Assembly (NCBI GenBank): GCA_964034945.1
Contig: OZ035963.1
Coordinates: 50,296,032 to 50,360,031 of the forward strand
DNA from: Chrysopilus asiliformis
Taxonomy: Eukaryota > Arthropoda > Insecta > Diptera > Rhagionidae
DNA: 64,000 bases
Direction of reading: 5' to 3'
Part shown: in pieces, positions 10,854-21,144 of the stretch
Position numbering within the stretch: position 1 is the stretch's first letter
How the letters are laid out: the number at the start of each line of letters is the position of its first letter
Translations under genes and position numbers: made by a program
The notes under the pieces: model-generated
Seen by the model: only the letters and a program-made list of their open reading frames with translations
The model's database searches: none
Told to the model about the DNA's origin: nothing

Positions 10854-12405
10854 ATGTTTCAAGTTGTATTTATTTTCTTGATGCTAGTAATGTCATTAGT
10901 AGCGATAGATGAAAGTAAGTTACATACATAAAGTGTTATCTTTGTTTAATGTCATTACATACATAAATGTGTTTCATATGCTGGATAATTTTGATATTTG
11001 CATCTCCTTCCGGTTTCTTAATAGAAAAATGTAACCTTACGGCAGTAGGTATAAGGAAAATGTAAATTTTTCTCACAGTATTGATTCTAGTAGACAATAC
11101 GAAAATATAATTATCACCCCGATTCTGATAGTCGTGTCGTTTTCGACAAGTCGTTTTACTTGTTATTGTTAGTGCTTTTCCACCAACAACAACACGTCAA
11201 ACAACTCTTGTCCAAAACGGCACGACTATCAGAATCGGGGTGTGTTTTTTTCATTTTTTCAAAGTGGTCCAATTATAATTTCAAATTTGTCAAAAAAATT
11301 CAAATATTTAGAACAAAGTAATTTATTTCTCAGTTTTTCATTCGGTTTTCATTCGAGTTTTTCATTAAAAACCGTTAAAGGAAAAATGGATGAAATTTTA
11401 TTTTCTGCGAATTTAGTTATAAGCATATTTTCATAACAGCGCATAGTTTCCGAGAAATTTTCAAAAAACTCAATTTTTTTGAAATATGTTTGGAACCGTT
11501 AGAGATACGTAAAACCCGTTAAAGGAAGAATTGTAGAAAATTTTATATCCTTTAAATTTTGTTATATTCATTTTTTTCCAAAAGCGATTTCGTAAAACTT
11601 ATTTACAAAGAATTTCAAGGTGCTCGGTCATCTTATGTTAACCAAAGTGAGCTTCTCTGAAAGTTTCGTCGTTCTCGAGTTATAGGCAAACAGATAAACG
11701 AATATTTAATGAGAAAATCTAAAAAGATCTTTACCTTCTATGTATAATGCCTTGATTCAAATATTTTCAGCATCATATGAAAAACTGGGTAATGGTTGCA
11801 CTCCGGGAACAACCGGGGATATAAACTGCTCTTTGCAATGTCTATTTTACCCAAAATACAAGACAGGAATATGTAACCCGGAAGATCACATTTGCTGGTG
11901 TGAGCTCAAGTATAAAGCACCAGTAGACAATAGTAAGTACTCTTTAACACATACAGTGAAACCTATTTAAGCTGGAATTGCACGATTGAAGAAATTTGTC
12001 TGAGGGACATTTGCGACGGATTCCGACTCTCGGGAACGAAAACATTTTGCAAGTGCGACCACTCTCTAAAGAGAGAAATCGGTGGTGCTGTTGGTCGCAG
12101 TCGGAACTTCGAAAGTTTTACATGGTAAAACCGTGGTAAAAACTAAGTGGTAAAAACCTTAGAAACTGTACAGGACGAGAGTCTACTGTACTTAAATTTT
12201 AGAAATCAGAAAAAAGAAAAATCTTAACATAAACGGTTACCGATTAAAGTATTTATTTTTCATTGTAGAAGACCCTGAACCACTAGGACCTTGTGCAAGG
12301 GAGAACGCAGACGCTAGTTGCGGATTACAGTGTCTTTTCTATCCAAGATATAATGGAGGTTTTTGTAAAGTAGAAGAAAACAGGTGCTACTGTACCCGCA
12401 AATAA
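10854..12405 (+). CDS. Secreted two-domain CS-alpha-beta (defensin-like) peptide, paralogue 2
   Basis: Tandem paralogue of the gene at 6189-9141: 119 aa from exons 10854-10914, 11771-11932 and 12269-12405, with the same intron positions and phases (all phase 1). Exon 1 encodes a signal peptide (MFQVVFIFLMLVMSLVA). Exon 2 is the same length as in paralogue 1 (162 bp) with spacing C-x9-C-x3-C-x10-C-x6-C-x-C; exon 3 has C-x8-C-x3-C-x10-C-x6-C-x-C. Domain 2 is better conserved around CLFYPRYNGGFC and CYCTR. Differences cluster in the loops between the first two cysteines and before CxC, and some change charge. Intron 2 is only 336 bp and aligns with the ends of the paralogue's intron 2 (ccgattaaagtatttatttt before the acceptor), showing that the whole locus was duplicated. 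A MITE sits in intron 1. Role inferred as immune or other extracellular peptide. Confidence 0.85.
11115..11242. mobile_element. Palindromic MITE (CACCCCGA family), copy b (in intron)
   Basis: Ends CACCCCGATTCTGATAGTCG and its complement; centre TTATTGTTAGTG...CCACCAACAACAACACG. Compared with copy a at 951-1063, the inner arm bases differ on both sides in a paired way. Located in intron 1 of peptide paralogue 2. Confidence 0.8.
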
Positions 12406-13463
12406 AGTGCTTGCTGATTTTTTATTCAAATTATTAATGAAATTAACTTTTCGATTGTTCAATTAAAATATTTAAAGCATTAAGAATTTAATTTTTTTTA
12501 TATCTTAATAAACTATTCTAATCGGAGTTAATAGCGTTAATAGTCCTACACAATATTCCAGTAATTCCAGTCTATTCCAGTGCGATTATTATTACAGGCT
12601 CTCTAGTTTAAAGTCAGCACGCTTGAAACAGCAAATCAATTTTTTTACTTTAAAAAACACATGAAAACCAGTTTGAAACAAAATTCCCTACAGTTTTTAA
12701 ATCATTTCTTTTTTGTCAATTTTTTAATTTGATTAAATTTTTAGAATCAATAAAATACCACAAAAAAGAAAACCTGCTGCAATTCCAATAAACAACTTCG
12801 GAAAGCCACGATATTTACAATGAAATTATATCTGAAATTCTTCAGCAGAGACAACCAAAATACTTACGAAAACTACCAACCTATTGAATAAAATCGGGGC
12901 AAAATCAACCATAAACGAACTCGGAAAGCGTTCCCAGAAATTTAGTTTTATTTTTTGGTTCTTAGTTTTTCGAAGAAGCTACTTGAAAGCATTTTCGAAA
13001 AACTAAGAACCAGGAGATAAAACTAAACGCTTTCAGAAGTTAGGCAGAAGTTAGATTTCAGGAAGTTTAGAATTCAATGCAAGTTTTCGAGCAAGATCAA
13101 GAAGAAATTGTCTCTCATTTTAAATTTGGGAAATTTATTAAATTTAATAAAATTCGTTTATCTTGTTTGAAAATTTCCCGGTCTGATTTATTTAGAAACT
13201 GGTTGGCACTGTTGGCAAATGTCAAAATTCCAACAACAACACGACTAGTGTGAGTGCAATGCAATGATGCGGGACAAGGAGAAGAGTACAGCTTTGACAC
13301 AAGTCTACTTTTGTTGGGGAGAAATGGGAAAAATAAAGTGATTTTCTTATAAATCGTCATATTCTTGAACTAGTTAATTATATTAAAAGCTATTACATTT
13401 TGAGCTGTGCTTAGCCTAAAACTCAAGCATCACACATTGTGGAAATTAGTTTGAAATGCAAAA
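12406..13463. other. Intergenic region with a hairpin, before the ZAD gene
   Basis: AT-rich. One clear palindrome at 12925-13036 (arms around GGTTCTTAGTTTTTCGAA and its complement). The last ~250 bases contain a GC-richer promoter-like segment (ccaacaacaacacgactagtgtg) ahead of the zinc-finger start codon. No gene seen. Confidence 0.5.
12925..13036. repeat. Imperfect hairpin
   Basis: GAAAGCG...TTTAGTTTTATTTTTTGG...TTCTTAGTTTTTCGAA pairs with TTCGAAAAACTAAGAACC...ATAAAACTAAACGCTTTC across a short loop. Probably a small foldback MITE; no second copy found in the window. Confidence 0.55.
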
Positions 13464-14569
13464 ATGGCACATTCCGAAAGATCGAAGCAAAATCAGATTG
13501 ACGAAGATGAAAGCATGCCCTGCAGAATTTGCTTGGGATTCTCGGACAAAATGTTTGATATTTTTAAGACCGTCATTCAGCTAGAAGTGAAACCAGATGC
13601 GCTATATAAGGCTGTCCAGGAAGCAACCGGAATACCAGTGAGGGCTCTTTATTTTTGTGGATAGCCGTAATTAGCATTACCAAGTTCTCATTTTAGGTAT
13701 CGCGAGATGATGTCTACCCGAAAGTACTCTGTCTAATGTGTGTGGGGCGCGTCAAAGCTAGCTGTTTTCTGAGGCAACAAGCGCAAGACTCGATACAAGC
13801 CTTCTCCGATGCCCACAGGATCGAGGAGAATGACGACAACAGCTGTGAAACGGAAACCGGCGGGACAGACGAATGTTCGGGGGTTAAAATTGAAATACTG
13901 GACTGGCAGCAAGCCCAGCAGGAAGAGGATGAGGCTGAGGAGGAGGTCGTCGAATCGGAAAATGTGATATTCCATGAATCGATAACTCCGTCATCAGTCG
14001 CCCGTGAAACAAATGCAGTGGAGTTCCTATTGGATATGCCGATGCCGAACAACACGGACGAAGACGAACTGAATGACATTTTCACAAAGCCAATATCAAC
14101 TGCGAGTCAAGTGAGGCGACACGAATGCCAGGTTTGCAACAAGAAATTCCTCCGGAAATCGAATCTGGTTGATCATCTACGACTTCATGCGAATGTGAAG
14201 CTCTACAAGTGCGACTACTGCGACAAGTCTTTCGTCCAGTCGGGTAACTACAAAGCCCACATCCGGACGCACACCAACGAGAGACCCTACGCATGTGACA
14301 TCTGCCAAAAGTCGTACAGCCAATCCAGCGCCCTGAAAATCCACAAAAGGTCACACACGAACGAGAGGAACTACATTTGCGATACATGTGGCAAAGGCTT
14401 TACCAACTCTTCGGATCTCGGTAAGCATAGACGGGTTCACGATCCGAATGCGAAGATCAAATGCCAACATTGCACAAAAACCTTCGCCCAGAAGGCTAAC
14501 TACCGGCTACACATGATGCATAATCACGCTGATAAATTAAATTCATCCACGAATTCACCTAAAACTTAA
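13464..14569 (+). CDS. ZAD-domain C2H2 zinc-finger protein
   Basis: Likely nuclear DNA-binding regulator of the insect ZAD-C2H2 class. Two exons, 13464-13637 and 13697-14569, joined in phase 0 by a 59-bp GT/AG intron; 348 aa. The N-terminal ZAD shows its four cysteines as CRIC (residues about 20-23) and LCLMC (about 67-71) around the segment with FDIFKTVIQLEVKPDALYKA; ZADs mediate dimerisation. A long acidic linker (EEDEAEEEVVES) follows. Five consecutive C2H2 fingers fill the C-terminal third, about residues 192-335: HECQVCNKKF, YKCDYCDKSF, YACDICQKSY, YICDTCGKGF and IKCQHCTKTF, with TGEKP-like linkers of the form HTNERPY/HTNERNY between fingers 2, 3 and 4. Start at 13464 has context AAAATGGC. 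Orthologue not identified; the family is highly expanded in flies. Confidence 0.93.
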
Positions 14570-14825
14570 GTTTTCGATTAGTATTTAGTATTATTGAACA
14601 GTGTCTCTGATAAATTTTAACAATCAATTGTTTAATATTTATTTTATTTCGAAAAGCATTCATTTTCAGACAATTATGGGAAATATAATTAAAATACATG
14701 AAAAACGTATCTAATAAATAAAGTAATTCAATAATACTGCGTGACAAATTTAAAAATTATTACCTATTCTTTAGATAATTTGATAACATCTGCCGACATG
14801 ATTTTCGTTGTCTTAAAACTAATAC

Positions 14826-15063
14826 CTGGGCACCAATCATGTATTTCGACGCGTCTCTGTCTTTCGACTTCGACGCAGCTTTTAACTCTTGACTTCGCCA
14901 TATCTGCAGCTGGAAATTTCGCGGAATCGTCACTATGAATTGAAACGTTGTTCTGACTGTCACTCCAGGAAATTTGAAGCTGCTGATATGGTGAAGTCAA
15001 GAGTTAAAAGCTGCGTCGAAGTCGAAAGACAGAGACGCGTCGGAATACATGATTGCTGCCCAG
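14826..15063. mobile_element. Foldback MITE, CTGGGCAcCAATCATG family, copy 1
   Basis: 238 bp, nearly all palindrome. Arms include GACGCGTCTCTGTCTTTCGA and CTTCGACGCAGCTTTTAACT. The centre is an asymmetric 30-40 bp loop (ttgaaacgttgttctgactg). The second copy is at 19136-19373. Several overlapping open frames here are accidents of the palindrome. Confidence 0.8.
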
Positions 15064-15892
15064 TTCTCACACAATCAAGGTATTCTAAATTCAATGATGT
15101 TTATGAGGGCGTCACTTCACATTGCAAGATTTGACCCTGACAGACAGACAGACACGAAGGCAATCTAAATAAAAGCTCTTAAAAAACAGGATTTGAGATA
15201 AAATCAAATTGTTGTAGGGCAAAATGCCTGACAATACGTCATAATATTCTATTATTTACTGTAAAAATGTCTTATTTTTAGACAAGGATGCATCCTGGAA
15301 GACTCACGGCCTCCCACCAATTTTTAGAATTTTACACTTTTTCCATTTCTAGAAAAAAACCAACAAAAAAAATCAACAAACGTAGCTTTATCCACCTAGC
15401 GTTGAGTTGGTACCTTTATTATATAAATTTCGACTAAGAGCTTACCCTACCATTAAGAACCCCATGCGGACAGAAGTTTTCATGGTATTTCTATTGCCGT
15501 GGGCAAAACTCTGCCTTTATAGGATATTTAAATGATGAATGTAGGAAACAATTTTCTAATCGAGATCGAAAGTGATTTTTAAAAATATAATTTTTAGTTA
15601 CTGTGCGATAAGCATATACAATTTAAAAACTATTAAAAACCTAATTTCTTATTTTATAGATAAGAACTTAAAAAAAAATTTAATATAAAAACTGAGCGTG
15701 AAACAACAAATGTTTCGCAAGAGTAAATAATTTTTATCTTTAAATAGAGAAACAGTAATGCCTTTCATAATTCATCAAAACTTTGTCATGCAGTGTAAAT
15801 TTCACCTAAATTCTAGCGCATAAAAATTCATTCTTAGGCACCGTTTACATCTGACACTTTATTCTGCAAATTTTCGTTATTTGACACTAAAG

Positions 15893-16174
15893 CCCAATTC
15901 AGATTAACGATTGTGATTACGATTGAAGCTTCTGACCAATGAGATCAAAGCTTTCAACGATACGGACATTAACAGCTCGATTATCTTAGACGCGTCACTT
16001 TTCGTGACTCGAATTTTGCCTATTGTATTTGTTGTTTTGTATCAACAGCAACAGGCAATTTCGAGTCACGAAAAGTGACGCGTCTAAGATAATCGACCTG
16101 TAAAGCTTTGATTTTATTGGTCGAGAAACCTCAATCGTAATCGGGATCACAATCGTTAGTCTGATTTGAGCTTA
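15893..16174. mobile_element. Hairpin MITE, CAATTCAGA family, copy 2, with nested palindrome
   Basis: Outer arms GCCCAATTCAGATTAACG / CAATCGTTAGTCTGATTTG. Instead of the short loop seen in the copy at 6421, the centre holds a second unrelated palindrome at 15973-16100. Confidence 0.72.
15973..16100. mobile_element. Near-perfect palindrome (copy d) inside another MITE
   Basis: Arms CAGCTCGATTATCTTAGACG then CGTCACTTTTCGTGACTCGA match their complement almost perfectly; the centre TTGTTGTTTTGTATCAACAG recalls the AACAACAAC centres of copies a-c. The arms differ from those copies. Confidence 0.72.
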
Positions 16175-16531
16175 AGGGCTTGTGCAAAACGGTCTAATTG
16201 CATGCTAATTCTACTACGTTTTCATTCAGTTATCCCAGGGAATCGGAAACTTTGGAATTAGCACGAGAATTAGTATCCAATTAAACCGTTTCGCACACGC
16301 ACTAAAATTACGTATCACAACCGTTTACACTAGGACACAAAATTCAGAAATTTATTCCTGAAAGACGTCCAAACTCGAATTTTTTCATACTAAACCGTCC
16401 AAATAAATTCAAATTTTCACATCTTTTGCTAAGTAATTTTTTTCTACTAAAGATAAATAAAATTCGCGGAAAAAATTCCGAAAAAAATTGGCTGCGGAAA
16501 TCAAGCAAAAACCGGAAATGTAAACGGCGCC

Positions 16532-19500
16532 TTAAATTTTAATTTCACTAGCGTCCGAAACGACAGTATTTATGACATTTCCCGCTTCATCGACGTCCAG
16601 AATCGTCACCAGAATGTTATTCGTAGCGAAGTCCTTGCTTTTATCCTTCGCCTTGATGGCGTCGTACAGCAATTCCAATTCCTTGATGTCGCTAGCGTCG
16701 AGCTTCTCATCATCCAGCGGCTCCGGTCGTGAGACATTCGGCGAGAGAATCTGTTTTGTCACTTCTAGACTTTCGATTCGCATTGTTTGCAGTCTGTAGC
16801 AGCCATCCTCGTCCATGCGATACGTAAAACGACTGTGTCCGGATGGTAATTGGAAGTTGTGACTCTCTACCAAGTGAACTGAGAGGTTCCTGCCTTTGTC
16901 GAAGAATTTATCACAGCAGTGGCAGGCATACACTTTTGTCTCGATGTCATGCATTTCAATGCCGTGCTGGAAAATAATTTAAATTTTATTTTTTTTTGCT
17001 AAATTTTTAATAATTTTTTTTCTGTTATATCTTTTGTACATAATTTTCTCATACAGAATTTACGCCTTGCTGAAATTACGCTCAAATTCGTTGTGATGTT
17101 AGTCTAGTTGTGTTGTCACAAAAAAATATTGTAAAATATGAGATATCTCGAGAACAGTAAGGCCTATGTTACACACGACAACTTTAAACCGATACAAAAT
17201 ACAAAAAGTTGCTCGTTTGTGCTACGCGCGGAGACAAGTTGCCGGAAACTTCTGTATATTACACAGTGAGTGTTTCATGTGTGTGCGAAGAACGAACCCA
17301 TTCTTTATGATTTTGTGCTTGTGTGCGCATTTTGCCGGCTTGTTTCTACTTTCGGAACTGGCAACATTAGCCACCGCTTCCTTCACTTCTCGCGCCTATA
17401 CTTAAGAAAAGTCGCCGCTTAAAGTTGCCATGTGTAACATAGGCCTAACAGATATCGATTTACAGTAAACATTTTTAATTCTATTGGAATTTCTAGGTTT
17501 TTAGGTCATTGAAAAAAATATAACAAAATGTAATATTTTTTTGTGAGTGTTTTCACATCCAAATTCTCCCCAACAGGTCAGACATGTTTGCCCTGAAACC
17601 CCATTAGGAGCCTTTTTCTGGAACGGAAGCTGGCCCACCGTTAATTTTGGTTTTAATTATTTTTCCGGAATTTTTTTTTGCAAAATCATATTTTTTTTAA
17701 AGTTTTTTAATGAAAATACCTCGATAACGGTAAAAAAAATAGCGGATAACATCACGGTATACCTTGATAATTGTTTGAGAGGCAAAGTTCCAGTAAAACA
17801 TAAAAGTGTCGGAAATTTTTTTGCCCTCAACTTTTGTCATACACCAGACTATTGAAAAACTCAAAGTCTTAAGCCCAATTTAGACTAATGATTGCAATTA
17901 CTATTGAGCTTCCTCGACCAATGAGATCAAAGCTTTCATGTCCGTATGGTTGAAAGCTTTGATTTCATTGGTCGAGAAGCTTCAATCGTAATCGCAATCG
18001 TTAAGCTAGAACCTGAATCGTACGTCGATGCGTCCGTCCGGTTGACAGTTTTATGCGGTGACGGCAACGAATCTAAAGTTAACTCATTGTTTTGCACTTC
18101 TTCTATTAGTTTATCGTCGAAACAATTACTTTCAATTTGTTCCATACTTAAATTGCTTAAATCGTAAACAAACTTTTTTGCGAAATGACATTTCCGTACG
18201 TTGCCGCATGTAAAAGTAGAAATTCGACCTACTCTATGCGGTTGCCGCATCGGAAAACGTATTATTAGGGGAGTACTCATAGCAGCCCGTTGATTCTACT
18301 CGAACTGTCAACGTGACGGACGCATCGACGTACGATTCAGGTTCTACCTTTAAGCCTGTCCTGCACCAATGCGCTACGCGGAGCGGCACGGCCAGAGCGG
18401 CAGTGCGACAGCCGCAGTCATTTCCTAAACCCCAATCACGCGGTGCGGATGCGGCGCGGTGACAGCTCAATTTATGTTCTCATAACCTACAAATCGCCGA
18501 GAATTTGGAGATTATTAATTTTTCGGTCTCATTTTCAGTTTCGAATACGTTTTCAAAGCTATTTTCCATCGTTCCACTTGATAAAAATATTTGCTACAAC
18601 ACTCAGAATATTTAAACAAGTGTTTGGAGATGGCAGACACAATGTTCCGAGCTTCCTGAATTCATATTAAAGTACCATAATTCACCACTTGTGACATCTC
18701 TGTTATCTCACCGCTTTCAACCGCGTCTGAAAGTAGAAAGTAGACCTACTCAAAGCGGTGCGGCGCGGTTGATCAGCGCGCAATTAGACACCAACTCATC
18801 TAAACCTGTAGGTTCTACTATTATCTGTCAGCGCGCCGTTCCGCGTAGCGCGTTGTTGTGGGACTGGCTTAAGTCTGAATTGGGATTTAGAGTCAATCGA
18901 GAAAAACAAAACTGGGGTTTTAAAAAGCCACCGATTTGGTCAATGCTGGTTCCATCAAAAGCTGCTAGGATTGTTTCTTTTCAGGACAAAATACGTTTGG
19001 AAAATTTCATAGCTCAAGCTTAAGTAGTTTTGACAGACAGATATTTTTGAAATATGACACAAATCGACCTGGAGCACTTCCAGGGAAGGTTTTTTTAGGT
19101 AAAAACAGTAGGTCGAAAAACTTTGTATAAGAAAACAGGGCACCAATCATGTATTCCGACGCGTCTCTGTCTTTCGACTTCGACGCAGCTTTTAACTCTT
19201 GACTTCGCCACATCTGCAGCTTGAAATTTCGCGGAATCGTCACTATGAATCGAAACGTGATTCTGACTGTCACTCCAGGAAATTTGAAGCTGCTGATATG
19301 GCGAAGTCAAGAGTCAAAAGCTGCGTCGAAGTCGAAAGACAGAGACGCGTCGAGATAGATGATTCCAGCCCAGATCTTAAAAAAATATAAATATTCTGTA
19401 AAATAAAAATCATGGTAAAATAGAAAAGGATAATAATGAAGTTTTACCTTTTGCAGTGCGTACAAAGACTTGCCAATAAATTCACAATCAGGTTCAAGGC

Positions 19501-21053
19501 ATTCATAGGTTTTCTTTTGATGTCTTCGGACAATATGCTCTCGGAGATCTTCCTTCAAAACGCATCTAAAAAATTGATTTTTTTTTTAAACAAAAATAAT
19601 GAAAACGTTTTTCTTTTTACTGATAATCGCATGACATGCACTTGAAGGGCTTGTCGCGCAAATGTTTGAACCGAATGTGCTTCGATAATGTCGATGGCAA
19701 ACTGCATGTCATATCGCAAAGGGTGCACTTATAGCAATTCACGTGAACCAAAATATGCGTACGAAGTATCCGCTCCGACGAGAAGTATTTAAAGCATTGG
19801 GCGCACTGAAACTCTTGCGCTGCAACAAAGAATTTATGAAAATCACGTCCATTTGATATTGCGCTACAAAAAATACTTACTATTATTAGCCAGTTGCCTT
19901 TTGCAATGATCGTAGAGTTTCGTATTGCTGCAAAATAACGTCCCACAATGATGGCAGCCGATTAGCTTCTCGTTAGAATGTTTCTTCATGTGCTCTTGCA
20001 GCCGATAGCAATTGGTGAACTTTTTGTCACAATTTGCCCATTGGCAAGCCACCTGTTTAGTATTATAACGGACTGTTGGCTTCAACATTTGAAATTCGAG
20101 CACACAATGCGCTCGAACATGACGCAAGAATAGATAAATCGACTTGAAGTACTTCTCACAGTCGATCCATTGGCAGAAGAAGTCTTTCTTTAAATTGGGA
20201 ATCATATTTCTATTGCGTGAGTCGTTTGTGCACTCCGGAAACATAACCGTGCGCACCAGACTTTCGCCATAAGTCTTTAAAATAGTGTGATAGGCATGAT
20301 AGAAAATGTGACGACTAATTTCCTCATTGGATGCCGTTTCAAAGTAGCAAAGATCCCAAGAACAACAATATTTACCTGCAATTCAATAAGGATTCCTTTA
20401 TTAAGCCACCACAAAATTAATAAGCATTTCACTAACCTTTATGTGGCTTCGCGTTTATTATATGGTCCCCGACATGGTCATGCAATTCTTCATCCGTACT
20501 AAGCTCCCTCCTGCATCCCTTCCACTCGCATGCAAATAAAACCTTCTGCTTGAACGAATTTTTCTTAATCTTTTTCAGAATCGCCAACGAATCCTGCGGA
20601 GATTTTCCAACATTAGTTTTGAACCAAACACAATTTCAATATTTTACAAGGGGCTCCGCCGCTAACGGCCAAATCCAACCCTCAGGTCGGCCTTCGGTCT
20701 CGCGCTATACTACGCCAAAAAGTGGAAGTTTCATCCAAATCGGTTCAGTAGTTCTTGAGTTTTAAGCGAACAGACAGACAGACACACAAGCCTAAAATAT
20801 AGCAAATTTGTCTTACCACAGCTGCAACAGGATTTTCGGCAACTTCTTCCTTTATTTCAGACTCAAAAATCGTTTCACTCTCCTTTTCTGAGGCGTTTTC
20901 CTCTGCCATTTGATCAATTATCCAGTCTCGACATCTCTTTAGGCACTCCGTTGGTGGGCTTTCCATTTGCCGGACTTGATTATTTTGTGCAAAACGGGCA
21001 CTTTTCCTTATTGAGGTAGCTGCTGGCTCACATAATTTACGTTTTCTACCCAT
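16532..21053 (-). CDS. Hinfp: HINFP-like histone H4 transcription factor (C2H2)
   Basis: HINFP (MIZF) is the zinc-finger activator of replication-dependent histone H4 genes. Six exons on the minus strand: 21053-20817, 20593-20437, 20375-19881, 19819-19621, 19565-19448 and 16966-16532, all GT/AG and in frame, giving 546 aa. The protein opens with a basic MGRKRK and an acidic segment, followed by a series of irregular C2H2 fingers, several with the CxxxxxC spacing typical of this family (CEWKGC, CQWIDC, CQWANC, CLEPDC) mixed with standard ones (CHHC, CAQC, CTLC, CMSC, CHCC). The last finger runs into the HINFP signature [20 protein letters not shown] then MRIESLEVT, which is the best diagnostic. 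The last intron (16967-19447) has been swollen to 2.5 kb by nested MITEs. A P element sits about 90 bp upstream of the start codon. Confidence 0.92.
17161..17445. mobile_element. MITE with GGCCTATGTTACACA ends and TAA duplication (in intron)
   Basis: 285 bp. Left GGCCTATGTTACACACGACA, right TGTGTAACATAGGCC, with inner pairing of ACAACTTTAA and TTAAAGTTGCC. TAA on both sides (17158-17160, 17446-17448). PIF/Harbinger-type derivative by target duplication. Lies in the last HINFP intron. Confidence 0.78.
18003..18350 (-). mobile_element. TIR element with conserved MADF-like coding start, copy A
   Basis: Ends TAGAACCTGAATCGTACGTC and its complement GACGTACGATTCAGGTTCTA. On the minus strand it carries an open frame with the segment [20 protein letters not shown], preceded by an in-frame stretch also conserved in two other copies at 35332-36026. 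[12 protein letters not shown] is like the opening helix of MADF domains, so this may be a deletion derivative of an element encoding a MADF protein (as some PIF/Harbinger elements do). Confidence 0.6.
18352..18872. mobile_element. TIR element with AAGCCtGTCC ends
   Basis: Left AAGCCTGTCCTGCACCAATG then GCTACGCGGAGCGGC; right, inverted, AAGCCAGTCCCACAACAACG then GCTACGCGGAACGGC. About 520 bp, GC-rich arms, AT-rich middle, no transposase. It abuts copy A of the MADF-like element. Confidence 0.65.
19136..19373. mobile_element. Foldback MITE, CTGGGCAcCAATCATG family, copy 2 (in intron)
   Basis: Close copy of 14826-15063 in the last HINFP intron, sharing arms (GACGCGTCTCTGTCTTTCGA) and loop. The right terminus is slightly diverged (gattccagcccag). 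Confidence 0.8.
20640..20800 (+). repeat. Retroelement-like repeat tail in HINFP intron 1
   Basis: Contains 'aaatcggttcagtagttctt' followed by gcgaacagacagacagacac, as at 2230-2470. It fills most of HINFP intron 1 (20594-20816). Confidence 0.5.
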
Positions 21054-21144
21054 GCTCTGCGATTAGGAGATTCGTACAAAAATTGCTGCGAAAACAATAA
21101 ACACTTTTGTTGGCGCAAAGTTTGGGCTGTCTGAAGGCAGCACT
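21054..21144 (-). promoter_or_regulatory. HINFP 5' leader/promoter remnant, cut by a P element
   Basis: The 91 bases between the HINFP start codon and the P-element end. They include the first half of the motif GGGCTGTCTGAAGGCAGCAC (21125-21143), whose last bases are the P target duplication. The original upstream sequence continues at 24803. Promoter role is inferred from position only. Confidence 0.45.
21137..21144. repeat. 8-bp target duplication, left (GCAGCACT)
   Basis: GCAGCACT immediately before the left end of the P element; identical copy at 24795-24802. Eight bases is the P-superfamily rule. Confidence 0.93.

Larger units (their letters stand above)
14570..16531. other. Intergenic region between the ZAD gene and the HINFP-like gene
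   Basis: Convergent 3' ends of two genes. It holds the hairpin MITE at 14826-15063 and the nested palindromes at 15893-16174. The segment 15100-15890 and 16180-16530 is AT-rich with no gene recognised. Confidence 0.5.
17870..18885. mobile_element. Hairpin MITE, CAATTCAGA family, copy 3, split by insertions
   Basis: Left arm AAGCCCAATTTAGACTAATG and most of the right arm are at 17870-18000, but the final GTCTGAATTGGG terminus is found at about 18873-18885, after 870 bp of other elements. Loop is short (tttcatgtccgtatggttga). Confidence 0.6.
17470..19060 (+). repeat. R1 repeat split by nested insertions (in HINFP intron)
   Basis: 17700-17865 aligns with R1 bases around 1160-1410 and 18888-19050 aligns with about 1440-1600 (ccatcaaaagctgctaggat against ccaccaaaagttgataggat). 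The gap between the two halves is filled by the MITE of the CAATTCAGA family and two further elements, so R1 was there first. Confidence 0.6.

Noticed and set aside
6189..12405. NF-kB-type promoter sites for the peptide genes
   Set aside because: No convincing GGGRNNYYCC match was found close to either start codon, so none is claimed.
13714..14387. Minus-strand frames opposite the ZAD zinc-finger gene
   Set aside because: Shadow frames of a strong coding region.
14741..15134. Similar overlapping frames on both strands, repeated at 19.0-19.4 kb
   Set aside because: Palindromic MITE read in several frames.
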